Shown here in pieces: positions 8,794 to 17,340 of a stretch of 64,000 nucleotides of DNA. The position numbers and the translations under genes were made by a program. The DNA comes from Streptomyces yatensis. GTDB taxonomy: Bacteria > Actinomycetota > Actinomycetes > Streptomycetales > Streptomycetaceae. Each line of letters opens with the position of its first letter. Position 1 is the stretch's first letter. The DNA lies in the NCBI RefSeq assembly GCF_018069625.1, contig NZ_CP072941.1:3162001-3226000 (forward strand), in the 5' to 3' direction. The notes beneath the pieces are model-generated. The model searched no databases, had not been told where the DNA came from, and saw only the letters and a list, made by a program, of their open reading frames with translations.

Positions 8794-9477
8794 TCATCGC
8801 TCGAACCGGTAGCCCATCCCCGGCTCGGTGACGAAGTGGCGCGGATGCGAGGGGTCGGCCTCCAGCTTGCGGCGCAGCTGCGCCATATAGACCCGCAGGT
8901 AGTTGCTCTCGGTGCCGTACGAGGGCCCCCAGACCTCCTGCAGCAGCTGCTTCTGGCTGACCAGGCGGCCGGCGTTGCGCACCAGGACCTCCAGCAGATG
9001 CCATTCGGTGGGGGTCAGCCGCACATCGCGGCCGTCGCGATGGGCCTTCTTGGCCGCCAGGTCGACGGTGAACGCATCGGTCTCCACCACCACCGAGTCG
9101 TCCGGCTGCCCGGCGGGCTCGGCGCGGCGGACGGCCGCGCGCAGCCGGGCGAGCAGCTCGTCCATGCCGAACGGCTTGGTGACGTAGTCGTCCGCCCCCG
9201 CGTCCAGGGCCTCGACCTTCTCGTCCGAGGTCTGACGGGCGGAGAGCACCAGGATCGGCACCCGGGTCCAGCCCCGGAGCCCCTTGATCACCTCGACCCC
9301 GTCCATATCGGGCAGGCCGAGGTCGAGCACGATCACATCGGGATGGCGGGCGGCGGCCAGCCGGAGCGCGGTGGCGCCGTCCCCGGCGGCGTCGACCTCG
9401 TACTTGCGCGCCTTCAGGTTGATCACGAGGGCGCGTACGATCTGCGGCTCGTCGTCGACCACGAGCACCCGGTTCAT
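8794..9477 (-). CDS. kdpE: Response regulator KdpE
   Basis: OmpR/PhoB-family transcription factor of 227 residues, output of the KdpD potassium/turgor sensor. The receiver domain has acidic D8-D9, phospho-acceptor D52 (VLDLGLPDMDG) and K101 (TKPFG); the C-terminal winged helix has LTPTEWHLLEVLVRNAGRLV and SNYLRVYMAQLRRKLE. The start overlaps the kdpD stop by 4 bp. No kdpFABC genes are adjacent in the window, so its targets lie elsewhere or differ from the enteric system. Confidence 0.95.
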   Translation of the reverse strand: MNRVLVVDDEPQIVRALVINLKARKYEVDAAGDGATALRLAAARHPDVIVLDLGLPDMDGVEVIKGLRGWTRVPILVLSARQTSDEKVEALDAGADDYVTKPFGMDELLARLRAAVRRAEPAGQPDDSVVVETDAFTVDLAAKKAHRDGRDVRLTPTEWHLLEVLVRNAGRLVSQKQLLQEVWGPSYGTESNYLRVYMAQLRRKLEADPSHPRHFVTEPGMGYRFER

Positions 9478-12086
9478 GTGGCGGGCCTGCCTTTCCGTGT
9501 CGTTGTGGCTGACGTGGAGCCGACCTGGACCGGGAGGCCGGGGTCGGCCGGCGGGCGGCCGGCGGCGACACGCAGCGTGAGCACCATGGTCATACCGCCG
9601 CCGGGGGTGTCCTCGGCGGTCAGCCGGCCGCCCATGGCCTCGGCGAAGCCGCGGGCGACGGCGAGCCCGAGGCCGACCCCGGCGCCGCGCGGGGCGTCCC
9701 CGTAGCGCTGGAAGGGCTCGAAGATACGGTCCTTCTCCCTGTCCGGCACGCCCGGGCCGCCGTCGGCCACCCGCAGCTCCACACGGTCGCCGAGGGCGCT
9801 CGCGGAGACCAGCACGGGGCGGTCCTGCGGGCTGTACTTCACCGCGTTCTCCACGATGTTGGCGACGCCGCGCTCCAGCAGCCCGGGGTCGACCGCGACC
9901 ATCGGCAGCTCCTCGGGGATGTCGAGGGCGACCTTGGCCATGGGGACGCCGACGAGCGCCATCGGCACCACCTCGTCCAGGTCGATCTCCCGGATGAGCG
10001 GGGTGACGGTGCCGGTCTGCAGCCGGGACATGTCCAGGAGGTTGCCCACCAGGTGGTCCAGCCGGTCTGCGCCGTCCTCGATGCCCTCCAGCAGCTCGGC
10101 CTCGTCCTCCTCCGACCAGGCGACGTCATCGGAGCGCAGGGAGCTCACGGCCGCCTTGATGGCCGCGAGCGGGGTGCGCAGATCGTGGCTGACGGCGGCG
10201 AGCAGCGCGGTGCGGATGCGGTTCCCCTCGGCCAGCTCACGGGCCTGCCCGGCCTGCTGGGCCAGTCGCTGCCGGTCCAGGACGACGGCGGCCTGGGCGG
10301 CGAAGGCGGCGAGCACCCGGCGGTCCTCGGCGGGCAGGACCCGGCCGGAGAGCGCGAGCGCCATATGGTCGCCGACCGGCATGTCCACCTCCGCGTCCTC
10401 GGGCCGTTCGGGCGCCGGGGTGCCGTCGTGGCTGCCGACGCTGCCCGCGCAGGTCCAGGGGGCGACGTCGCTCTCCCGCTCCAGCAGCGCCACCGAGTCC
10501 ATGGCGAACGTCTCGCGGACCCGCTCCAGCAGCGCCTCCAGGCTGGTCTCGCCGCGCAGCACGCTGCCCGCGAGGAACGACAGTATCTCGGACTCGGCCC
10601 GCAGCCGGGCGGCCTGATGGGTGCGGCGGGCGGCGAGGTCGACCACCGAGGCCACACAGACGGCGACCGCCACGAAGATCGCTATGGCGACGATGTTCTC
10701 GGGGTCGGCGATGGTCAGGGTGTGGGTGGGCGGGGTGAAGTAGTAGTTGAGCAGCAGCGATCCGACGGCCGCCGAGGCGAGGGCGGGCACCATGCCGCCC
10801 AGCAGGGCCGCCAGCACATTGAGGAACAGGAAGAGCAGCACCTCGTTGGCGAAGCCGGGCCCGGCCTCGGAGGCGAGGGTGGCGCCGGTGCCGGTGAGCA
10901 GCAGCGTGAGCAGGGCCGGTCCGGCCACCCCGACCACCCAGCCCGCGATCAGCCGGGAGCGGCCGAGCCGGGCGCCGCGCGCCACCGGCAGCCCGCGGCC
11001 CTTGGCGACCTCGTCATGGGTGACGATGTGGACGTCCAGATCGGGCCCCGAATCACGGGCGACGGTGGTGCCCACGCCGGGTCCGAAGATGTACTGCCAG
11101 GTCTTGCGGCGGCTGGAGCCGAGCACGATCTGGGTCGCGTTGACACCGCGGGCGAACTCCAGCAGCGCCCCCGGGATGTCCTCCCCTATGACGTGGTGGA
11201 AGGTGCCCCCGAGGTCCTCCACGAGGGTGCGCTGGACCGCCAGCTCCTTGGGGGAGGCCGAGGTCAGGCCGTCGCTGCGGGCGATGTAGACGGCGAGGAT
11301 CTCGCTGCCGGAGCCCTTGGCCGCCATCCGGGCGGCCCGGCGGATCAGCGTCCGCCCCTCCGGGCCGCCGGTCAGCCCGACGACGATGCGCTCGCGCGCC
11401 TGCCAGGTGGAGCGGATGGAGTGCTCGTCGCGGTACTGCTGGAGGTATTCGTCGACCCGGTCGGCGGTCCACAGCAGGGCCAGCTCGCGCAGCGCGGTCA
11501 GGTTACCGGGCCGGAAGTAGTTCGACAGCGCGGCGTCCACCTTGTCGGGCGCGTAGATGTTGCCGTGGGCCATGCGGCGGCGCAGCGCCTGGGGCGACAT
11601 GTCGACCAGCTCGATCTGGTCGGCCCGGCGCACCACCTCGTCCGGGAGGGTCTCCCGCTGGCGCACCCCCGTGATCGACTCCACCACGTCCCCCAGCGAC
11701 TCCAGGTGCTGGATGTTGACCGTGGAGACCACGTCGATGCCCGCGCGCAGCAGCTCCTCGACGTCCTGCCAGCGCTTTTCGTTCCGGGAGCCGGGGACGT
11801 TGGTGTGGGCGAGCTCGTCCACGAGCGCGATGGCGGGGCGGCGGGCCAGCACCGCGTCCACGTCCATCTCGGTGAAGGTGCTCCCCCGGTACTCCACCTC
11901 CCGGCGGGGCACCTCCTCCAGCCCGTGCATCATCACCTGGGTACGGCGACGGCCGTGGTGCTCCACGAAGCCGACCACGAGGTCCGCGCCCCGCTCGACC
12001 CGGCGATGCCCCTCGGACAGCATCGCGTACGTCTTGCCGACGCCCGGTGCCGCACCGAGGTAGATCCGCAACTTTCCGCGCCCCAT
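9474..12086 (-). CDS. kdpD: Sensor histidine kinase KdpD
   Basis: Full-length 870-residue KdpD. Order: N-terminal KdpD domain with Walker-A-like GAAPGVGKT (11-19) and VDELAHTNVPGSRNEKRWQD; USP-like domain (~230-355); four membrane helices of DUF4118 (~378-485); GAF-like region (~505-605); HisKA with SHDLRTPL (His634); HATPase with NIVENAVKYS (743-752) and DGGPGVPD. It senses low potassium/osmotic state and phosphorylates KdpE; the USP domain in other bacteria senses signalling nucleotides. The ATG at 12086 lacks a strong ribosome site. First gene of kdpDE. Confidence 0.96.
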   Translation of the reverse strand: MGRGKLRIYLGAAPGVGKTYAMLSEGHRRVERGADLVVGFVEHHGRRRTQVMMHGLEEVPRREVEYRGSTFTEMDVDAVLARRPAIALVDELAHTNVPGSRNEKRWQDVEELLRAGIDVVSTVNIQHLESLGDVVESITGVRQRETLPDEVVRRADQIELVDMSPQALRRRMAHGNIYAPDKVDAALSNYFRPGNLTALRELALLWTADRVDEYLQQYRDEHSIRSTWQARERIVVGLTGGPEGRTLIRRAARMAAKGSGSEILAVYIARSDGLTSASPKELAVQRTLVEDLGGTFHHVIGEDIPGALLEFARGVNATQIVLGSSRRKTWQYIFGPGVGTTVARDSGPDLDVHIVTHDEVAKGRGLPVARGARLGRSRLIAGWVVGVAGPALLTLLLTGTGATLASEAGPGFANEVLLFLFLNVLAALLGGMVPALASAAVGSLLLNYYFTPPTHTLTIADPENIVAIAIFVAVAVCVASVVDLAARRTHQAARLRAESEILSFLAGSVLRGETSLEALLERVRETFAMDSVALLERESDVAPWTCAGSVGSHDGTPAPERPEDAEVDMPVGDHMALALSGRVLPAEDRRVLAAFAAQAAVVLDRQRLAQQAGQARELAEGNRIRTALLAAVSHDLRTPLAAIKAAVSSLRSDDVAWSEEDEAELLEGIEDGADRLDHLVGNLLDMSRLQTGTVTPLIREIDLDEVVPMALVGVPMAKVALDIPEELPMVAVDPGLLERGVANIVENAVKYSPQDRPVLVSASALGDRVELRVADGGPGVPDREKDRIFEPFQRYGDAPRGAGVGLGLAVARGFAEAMGGRLTAEDTPGGGMTMVLTLRVAAGRPPADPGLPVQVGSTSATTTRKGRPAT

Positions 12087-12270
12087 ACCCCTATTTTCCC
12101 TGTTGGACGGCGCCTGAGCTCATGGCGAGCTGCCAGCGGGCGATGCTTTGGAGCAAACCCCGTCCCCGGCCGGGCCGGCCCTTCCTTGACGGCTCCCTTA
12201 CGGCCGTCGGCGCCGTCTTGACGCGCCTTTGACGCCCGGCCGCCCCACCCGGGGAAACCCCATGCGAAAA

Positions 12271-12313
12271 GCCGGTGGGCCGTACTCCGCAGAGAAGAGT
12301 ACGGCCCACCGGC
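12271..12313 (-). terminator. Intrinsic terminator for the secreted duplicated-domain protein
   Basis: 17-bp perfect arms (12271-12287 and 12297-12313) with a 9-base loop. Read leftward the hairpin is followed by TTTT. It lies 37 bases beyond the stop of the gene ending at 12350. Confidence 0.85.
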
Positions 12314-12349
12314 AGACGCTCACCTCGGGCCGGGCCTTACGCCGTCGGC

Positions 12350-13282
12350 TCAGCCGGAGGTGAGCGAGCAGCCCGCCAGGGCGTCGAGACCGGAGGGGGC
12401 GGTCGAGCCCTGGCGGGAGAAGGAGAGTTCGATGCGGTCGATCGTCGAGGCCCGCTTGTCCTTCAGCGGGCCCAGGATGGCGTTCTGCACGAAGTTGGGG
12501 CCGCCCTCGCCCGCGGAGGACGCCAGCCGCTTGTTGGCCTCGTCGAGCTGGGTCTGGAGCAGCGCGATATTGCGGTCCACCTCGGCCTGGGCGGCGGCCG
12601 GCACGCCGCTGATCTTCGAGGCGACATCCGGGCAGCTGATCGTCTGAGCGGAGCCCGCGTCGGCCCCGGAGCCCGCGTCGGCCCCACCGCCCTGCTCGGC
12701 TCCACCGCCCTGCTCGGCCCCGCCGCCCTGCTCGGCCCCGCCGCCCGCGGGCTCGGACGCGGCCGCTGTGGGGGTCGCGCCGCTGTCCGCCTCGCCGCCC
12801 GCGCCGGCGCCGGTGCCCGCTCCCGCGTCCCCGCCCGAGAGGGTGCACTCGGCGAGCGCGTCCAGCCCCGTCGGCTTCTCGGCGCGCCGCCCGATGGAGA
12901 TCGCGATGCGGTCCAGGGTGGACTTCCGCTTGTCCGCCAGCGGGCCGAGGATGGCGTTCCGCACGAAGTTGGGGCCGCCCTCGCCCTGACTCGTGCTGAG
13001 CCGCTTGTTGGCCTCCGCCAGCTGCGTGTCCAGCAGGGCGAGGTTGCGGTCCACCTCGGCCCGGGCCTCCGCCGGGATCTCCGGGAGGGAACCGGCGACG
13101 GCGGGGCAGCTGATGGTCTGGGCGGCCTTGGTCGACGCATCGGCGTCGCCGCCGCCGTCGTCCTGACCGGCCATGGCGGCTCCCACCACGACGGCCGCAC
13201 AGGTGATACCGCCGATCGCGCCGGAGACGAGAATTCTCCGGCGGTGCAGTAACGGAAGGCCACGCGACATCTGATCACTCAC
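12350..13282 (-). CDS. Secreted/anchored protein with a duplicated ~95-residue domain
   Basis: 310 residues, function unknown. An Arg-rich N-terminus and hydrophobic segment (about 18-38) look like a signal peptide or anchor. Two copies of one domain follow, at about 55-150 and 213-308. Both start QTISCP, contain AEVDRN, ANKRL, GEGGPNFV and AILGPL, and end with GLDALA-C-L, so each has a conserved Cys pair likely forming a disulfide. The linker (150-212) is Gly/Ala/Glu-rich with GGGAEQ repeats. I recognise no family. A monocistronic gene with its own terminator. Confidence 0.8.
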   Translation of the reverse strand: MSDQMSRGLPLLHRRRILVSGAIGGITCAAVVVGAAMAGQDDGGGDADASTKAAQTISCPAVAGSLPEIPAEARAEVDRNLALLDTQLAEANKRLSTSQGEGGPNFVRNAILGPLADKRKSTLDRIAISIGRRAEKPTGLDALAECTLSGGDAGAGTGAGAGGEADSGATPTAAASEPAGGGAEQGGGAEQGGGAEQGGGADAGSGADAGSAQTISCPDVASKISGVPAAAQAEVDRNIALLQTQLDEANKRLASSAGEGGPNFVQNAILGPLKDKRASTIDRIELSFSRQGSTAPSGLDALAGCSLTSG

Positions 13283-13430
13283 CTCGTTGAGGTCGGACAG
13301 GGGGTGTGTCTCGCGACGCGCCCTCTCCCCCTCGGAGCGTCACAAGGTCTCGCGCCCATGAGTACGGCCGGGGTGGCGGGTGTGTTCACCGTGTCGCGCG
13401 AAATCCCCGAAGCGGCCTTCCGGAAAACGC

Positions 13431-13468
13431 CGAAGGGGCCCGGGGCCTGGTGGCCCCGGGCCCCTTCG
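13431..13468 (-). terminator. Intrinsic terminator after the DUF3710 gene
   Basis: 17-bp perfect arms (13431-13447, 13452-13468; CGAAGGGGCCCGGGGCC and complement) around a 4-base loop, followed leftward by GCGTTTT. It ends the thioesterase-dut-DUF3710 operon. Confidence 0.85.
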
Positions 13469-13499
13469 GGCCTTGTCCTTCGCCGTGCGGGACGGCGGC

Positions 13500-14285
13500 T
13501 CAGCGGACCTCGGAGATCTCCGGACCGCGCTGGAGCCGGTCGGCGCCGCCCGCGAACCGCGAGCCCTGCGCCTCGTCCTGCTGCACCCCGTCGGGCACCA
13601 TCTGGGCGTCGTCCGGCAGCTTGAGGACGATCGGGTCGCGCGGGGCCATCGGGCCCTCACCGCGCACCACGACCGTGTCCCGGAAGATCGCCTCCAGGAG
13701 GCTGCCGGTCTCGGGCTGCACCGCGCCCTGCCCGGAGATCACACCGCGCAGGAACCAGCGGGGCCCGTCCACGCCGACGAAGCGGACCACCTGTACGCCG
13801 TTCTTGCCGTCCGGGAGCTGCACCGGGACCTGGGCGCGCAGCTCCCAGCCGAGCGGGCCCTCGACCTCGTCGACGACCCCGCCCTGCTGGGTGATGCCGG
13901 TGGCGATCTCGTCGCGCACCTCGCCCCAGATGCCTTCCTTCTTGGGCGCTGCGAAGCCCTGGAGCTGCACGGCGCTGTCCCGCAGCACCACGGTCGCGGC
14001 GACGATCGCGTCTCCCGCGACCTCCACCCGCAGCTCCATGCCCTCGACGCCGGGTACGAACAGACCACCGAGGTCCACCCGGCCCTCGCCGGGCTCGCGC
14101 ACCTCGGATACGTCCCAGGGGCCCTCGGGACGCGGGGCCGGCGGCAGGCTCACCCGGCCGGCCTCCACGGGTGCGGCGGTGTCCTCAGCGCCGTCCGCGT
14201 CCTCCGCGTCCTCGGCCAACTCGTCGGAGGTCACGTCGAGCGACTCGACGTCCTCCTTGCTGCGCTTGCGGCGACGTCCGAACAC
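13500..14285 (-). CDS. DUF3710 family protein
   Basis: About 261 residues if started at the GTG at 14285 (VFGRRRKRS), which has GGAAGGA 7 bases upstream; the frame stays open 84 bases further upstream, inside dut. Residues ~10-60 are acidic and disordered; the rest is the DUF3710 domain found throughout actinobacteria. The domain includes the segments GLGWELRAQVPVQL-like and RFVGVDGPRWFLRGV. Function unknown. It starts 1 base after the dut stop, so it is the last gene of a thioesterase-dut-DUF3710 operon, ended by a strong hairpin. Confidence 0.85.
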   Translation of the reverse strand: MFGRRRKRSKEDVESLDVTSDELAEDAEDADGAEDTAAPVEAGRVSLPPAPRPEGPWDVSEVREPGEGRVDLGGLFVPGVEGMELRVEVAGDAIVAATVVLRDSAVQLQGFAAPKKEGIWGEVRDEIATGITQQGGVVDEVEGPLGWELRAQVPVQLPDGKNGVQVVRFVGVDGPRWFLRGVISGQGAVQPETGSLLEAIFRDTVVVRGEGPMAPRDPIVLKLPDDAQMVPDGVQQDEAQGSRFAGGADRLQRGPEISEVR

Positions 14286-14286
14286 G

Positions 14287-14814
14287 TCATCGTCCTTCCC
14301 GGTCGGAACCGACCGAAGCGTACCTATTCCCGCCCGTTGCCCTACCCGTTGTGCCGTCCACGGCGGCATGACCGCCGGTGGACCCGAAGCCCCCTTCGGC
14401 CCGCGCCGACCCGGGAAGCTCCGCCACCTCCTGGAAGCGCACCTTCTCGACCTGCTGGACGACCAATTGGGCGATCCGGTCGAAGCGCTCGAACCGCACG
14501 CTCTCGCGCGGGTCCAGATTGACCACGATCACCTTGATCTCTCCACGGTACCCGGCATCGATGGTCCCCGGGGCATTCACCATGGCTACGCCGCAGCGCG
14601 CGGCAAGTCCGGACCGTGGATGCACGAAGGCGGCATACCCCTCCGGGAGCGCGATAGACACTCCGGTGGGCAGAACCGCGCGCTCCCCCGGAGCCAGCTC
14701 GGCCGCCTCGGTGGTGACCAGGTCGGCCCCCGCGTCGCCGGGGTGGGCGTACCCGGGGATGGGCACCTCGGGGTCCACCCTGCGGATCGGCACGTCGACG
14801 GGCAGCGGACTCAT
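14287..14814 (-). CDS. dut: Deoxyuridine 5'-triphosphate nucleotidohydrolase (dUTPase)
   Basis: Trimeric dUTPase that hydrolyses dUTP to dUMP and PPi, keeping uracil out of DNA. The five motifs are visible: HPGDAGADL (24-32), PRSGLAAR (66-73), APGTIDAGYRGE with catalytic Asp86, FDRIAQLVV (111-119) and Arm motif GGFGSTGG (141-148). The start chosen is the ATG at 14814, which overlaps the thioesterase stop by 4 bp. About 27 residues follow motif 5, longer than the usual few, and run up to the next gene. tdk, a second pyrimidine nucleotide enzyme, lies about 14 kb to the right. Confidence 0.96.
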   Translation of the reverse strand: MSPLPVDVPIRRVDPEVPIPGYAHPGDAGADLVTTEAAELAPGERAVLPTGVSIALPEGYAAFVHPRSGLAARCGVAMVNAPGTIDAGYRGEIKVIVVNLDPRESVRFERFDRIAQLVVQQVEKVRFQEVAELPGSARAEGGFGSTGGHAAVDGTTGRATGGNRYASVGSDREGR

Positions 14815-15392
14815 GGGTTCACCTCGAAAGCGCGCGCGACCTTCACCTGATCCGGATCGGTGAGCGCCGCGTCGATCTCCTCCGCCCGGCCGTTCTCGAT
14901 GAAGTGGTCGACCCGCACCTCTATGAAGAGGGCCTGCGCCCGCACCGCGACGGGGCCGTCCGGAGCGCCGATCCGGCCCGTGGCCGAGCAGTAGACCTTC
15001 CGGCCGTGCACGGCGGTCACCTGTGCCTCCAGATGCAGCTCGGTGCCGACCGGCACGGGCCGTACGAAGTCGGTCTCCAGCCGCCCGGTCACCGTGATCG
15101 TCCGCTGCAGCCAGTTGAGCGACCCGAGCGTCTCGTCCAGCGCCGCGGCCAGCACCCCGCCGTGGGCCAGGCCCGGCGCGCCCTGATGGCCGCTGCGCAC
15201 CGTGAACTCGGCGGTGACGCTCACGTCCTCGCCCGCCCGCGCGATCAGCCCCAGACCGCCCGGCTGATGGCCGCAGCCGAAGCACTGGTCGTAGTGCGCG
15301 CCGAGAGGCTCCCCGGGCGCGGGCGCGTCGGGGTGGCGCACGGGTCCCTTGGCGCCCTCCGGCGGCGTCAGCCCTGTCGTTCGTCCACTCAC
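14811..15392 (-). CDS. PaaI-type hotdog-fold thioesterase
   Basis: 193 residues with a GTG start at 15392. Residues ~50-165 form a hotdog domain with the PaaI signature GAPGLAHGGVLAAALDETLG (HGG and the downstream acidic residue), so it probably hydrolyses acyl-CoA thioesters; the substrate is unknown. A Cys motif QCFGCGHQPGG precedes the domain, as is common in this subfamily. The stop overlaps the dut start by 4 bp, so it heads the dut operon; the functional link is unclear. Confidence 0.85.
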   Translation of the reverse strand: MSGRTTGLTPPEGAKGPVRHPDAPAPGEPLGAHYDQCFGCGHQPGGLGLIARAGEDVSVTAEFTVRSGHQGAPGLAHGGVLAAALDETLGSLNWLQRTITVTGRLETDFVRPVPVGTELHLEAQVTAVHGRKVYCSATGRIGAPDGPVAVRAQALFIEVRVDHFIENGRAEEIDAALTDPDQVKVARAFEVNP

Positions 15393-15451
15393 AACGGCTG
15401 ACCTTACCCGCGAGAACAGTCCGGTTCGGCGGCCATGCCAAGCTGATACGC

Positions 15452-15898
15452 ATGCAGCCTTACGAAGAACGCCTCAGCGCGCCCCGTTCCTGGTGGTTCA
15501 TCGCCGTTCTGATCGGGGTCTCCGTGGGGTTGATCATGCTGCCGTTCGGCACGCTGCCGATGCTCGGCGGGCTGATCGGCGGTGCGGCGCTGGCCTGCGT
15601 CGCGGTGAGTTCCTACGGGTCGGCCCGGGTGCGCGTGGTGGCGGACTCACTGGTGGCCGGCGAGGCGCGGATCCCGGTGTCGGCCCTGGGCACCCCGCAG
15701 GTGCTGGACGCCGATGAGGCGGCCGCCTGGCGGACCTACAAGGCCGATCCGCGGGCGTTCATGCTGCTGCGCAGCTACATCCCGACCGCGCTGCGGGTGG
15801 ATGTCACCGATCCGGAGGACCCGACACCGTACGTGTATGTGTCCACCCGGAATCCGGAGGCGCTGGCCGCCGCGCTCACGGCCGTGCGATCCGCCTGA
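15452..15898 (+). CDS. DUF3093 membrane protein
   Basis: 148 residues. Two close hydrophobic segments (about 14-32 and 38-52) form a hairpin, then a soluble domain contains RVRVVADSLVAGEARIPVSAL and the conserved SYIPTALRVDVTDP-D-TPYVYVSTRNPE region of DUF3093. Function unknown. It is divergent from the thioesterase-dut operon with only 59 bases between starts, and converges on the next gene. Confidence 0.85.
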   Translation: MQPYEERLSAPRSWWFIAVLIGVSVGLIMLPFGTLPMLGGLIGGAALACVAVSSYGSARVRVVADSLVAGEARIPVSALGTPQVLDADEAAAWRTYKADPRAFMLLRSYIPTALRVDVTDPEDPTPYVYVSTRNPEALAAALTAVRSA

Positions 15899-15916
15899 GC
15901 GGGGCGCGCGAGGGGC

Positions 15917-16618
15917 TCATCCCTCCAGGGGCAGCGGGAGGTCCCAGGGGACCTGCTCGGCCCGCAGATCCTTGCGGACCTTGCGCGCGAGCTTCTTGGT
16001 GTCGCGCCGGTTCATCGCGGCTCCGACGGCCGCGCCGACCATGAAGGGCGTCAGGACCGGCATGTTCCGGAAGCTGCGCTTGAGCACCTGCTGCCGCAGC
16101 TCGCGCTTCATCTGGACGCCCAGGGCCGCGTTGACGCTCGCCGGCTGGGCGACGTCGATACCGCGCTCCTCGGCCCAGCAGCCGAGATAGGCGATGGCGC
16201 GCTGCCGCACCGTGCCGGGCGCCCGCACGCCGTAGACCTCGTGCAGCTCGGCGATCAGCTTGAACTCTATGGCGGCCACGCCGACGATCTCGGCGGCCAG
16301 CTCGGTGGGCATGGCGGGCGGGGTGGGCAGCATCGCCGCGGCACCGACGCCCGCACCCACTGTGGCGGTGCCGCCCGCGGCACCGGCCACCAGTTTGTCC
16401 GCGAGCTCTTCGGGGCCCAGCCCCGGGAACTGCTCGCGCAGCGCTTCGAGATCGCGGACCGGGATGCGTGGAGCGTTGGCGATGATCCGGTCGGCGACCG
16501 CGTAGACCCCCGCTCTCGCGCGCTCACCGCCTCTTCGCACACCGCGGCCGAGGGTGGTCGCGAGCGAGGCCATCCGGCCTCGCTCGGCCTCGTCCACGTC
16601 GTCGTGCTCCGCCTCCAC
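15917..16618 (-). CDS. Conserved actinobacterial protein, unrecognised (weak EcsC-like)
   Basis: 233 residues. A hydrophobic Gly/Ala-rich segment at about 85-115 and another near 193-206 could insert into or associate with membrane; basic residues dominate the C-terminus (RRDTKKLARKVRKDLR). The overall pattern of amphipathic helices around AEIVGVAAIEFKLIAELHEVYG reminds me of EcsC-type proteins but I cannot confirm it. The start chosen is at 16618; an internal ATG at 16570 is an alternative. It follows the DUF4193 gene by 14 bases and is probably co-transcribed. Confidence 0.7.
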   Translation of the reverse strand: MEAEHDDVDEAERGRMASLATTLGRGVRRGGERARAGVYAVADRIIANAPRIPVRDLEALREQFPGLGPEELADKLVAGAAGGTATVGAGVGAAAMLPTPPAMPTELAAEIVGVAAIEFKLIAELHEVYGVRAPGTVRQRAIAYLGCWAEERGIDVAQPASVNAALGVQMKRELRQQVLKRSFRNMPVLTPFMVGAAVGAAMNRRDTKKLARKVRKDLRAEQVPWDLPLPLEG

Positions 16619-16632
16619 GCCGACCCCGCGGC

Positions 16633-16935
16633 TCAGGCCGCGCAGTCGCGGCAGATCGGCTGGCCGTTCTTGGTCTCGGCGGCCAGCTGGCTGCGGTGGT
16701 GCACGAGGAAGCAGCTCATGCAGGTGAACTCGTCCGCCTGACGAGGCAGCACCCGGACGGACAACTCCTCATTGGAGAGGTCCGCACCGGGCAGCTCGAG
16801 TCCCTCGGCCTGCTCGAACTCGTCGACGTCGACGGTGGACGCCGACTTGTCGTTCCGCCGGGCCTTCAGTTCCTCGATGCTGTCCTCGTTGACGTCATCG
16901 TCGGTCTTGCGTGGGGTGTCGTAATCCGTTGCCAT
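16633..16935 (-). CDS. DUF4193 family zinc-ribbon-like protein
   Basis: 100-residue acidic protein starting MATDYDTPRKTDDDVNEDS at the ATG at 16935, preceded by GGGGGAGAG. The C-terminus holds two CxxC pairs, CMSC and CRDC, that should bind one zinc. DUF4193 is near-universal in actinobacteria; some homologues are reported essential in mycobacteria, but the role is unknown. Likely co-transcribed with the gene ending at 15917. Confidence 0.9.
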   Translation of the reverse strand: MATDYDTPRKTDDDVNEDSIEELKARRNDKSASTVDVDEFEQAEGLELPGADLSNEELSVRVLPRQADEFTCMSCFLVHHRSQLAAETKNGQPICRDCAA

Positions 16936-17340
16936 GTCGCTCTCCCCCTCTGGGTGTCTGTGGTGTCTCAGCGCACGTAACGCGTGAGAGGCCGGACTTG
17001 TGCCCGACCCGAGGCGGAGATTTTGCCTCACATCAAGGTCTGTTACTCAATCGACACCCAACCGCGCCCCTGAAGAGGTGATCGGGTTGGATGGCCATCG
17101 GGACCGTACACGGTCCGAATGTCGCACTCGCACGCGCCATGACGTGTACTTCCCGTGATCACGGTCCCCGAAAACCCGGATTTTCCCGGCTTTCCGTCAA
17201 CCGCGACGATCACGCAGAGTATATGGCCGGAAAATCGCCCATGTGATCGATCACACAGCCTACCTCGGGTGGGCGGATCACGAAAATTCCGCCCAAAGCG
17301 AACATCTCCCGGGCAGGCCCCGGCCTCGGGTTTCCCGGCG
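16936..17340. other. Intergenic region between cutS and the DUF4193 gene
   Basis: About 400 bases without a gene, less GC-rich than its surroundings. It should carry the DUF4193 promoter and the cutRS 3' end. It contains a perfect 14-bp palindrome TGTGATCGATCACA (17242-17255) and a 10-bp palindrome CGTGATCACG near 17153. No clear terminator hairpin was found for cutRS. Confidence 0.6.
17242..17255. promoter_or_regulatory. Perfect palindrome, possible operator
   Basis: TGTGATCGATCACA is a perfect 14-bp palindrome. It resembles half-sites of Crp/Fnr-family sites (TGTGA/TCACA), but with a 4-base rather than 6-base centre. It lies ~86 bases past cutS and ~307 bases upstream of the DUF4193 start. 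Its role is unproven. Confidence 0.4.

Noticed and set aside
10053..12221. Long + strand frame opposite kdpD
   Set aside because: Same antisense effect of third-position G/C bias; kdpD is unambiguous.
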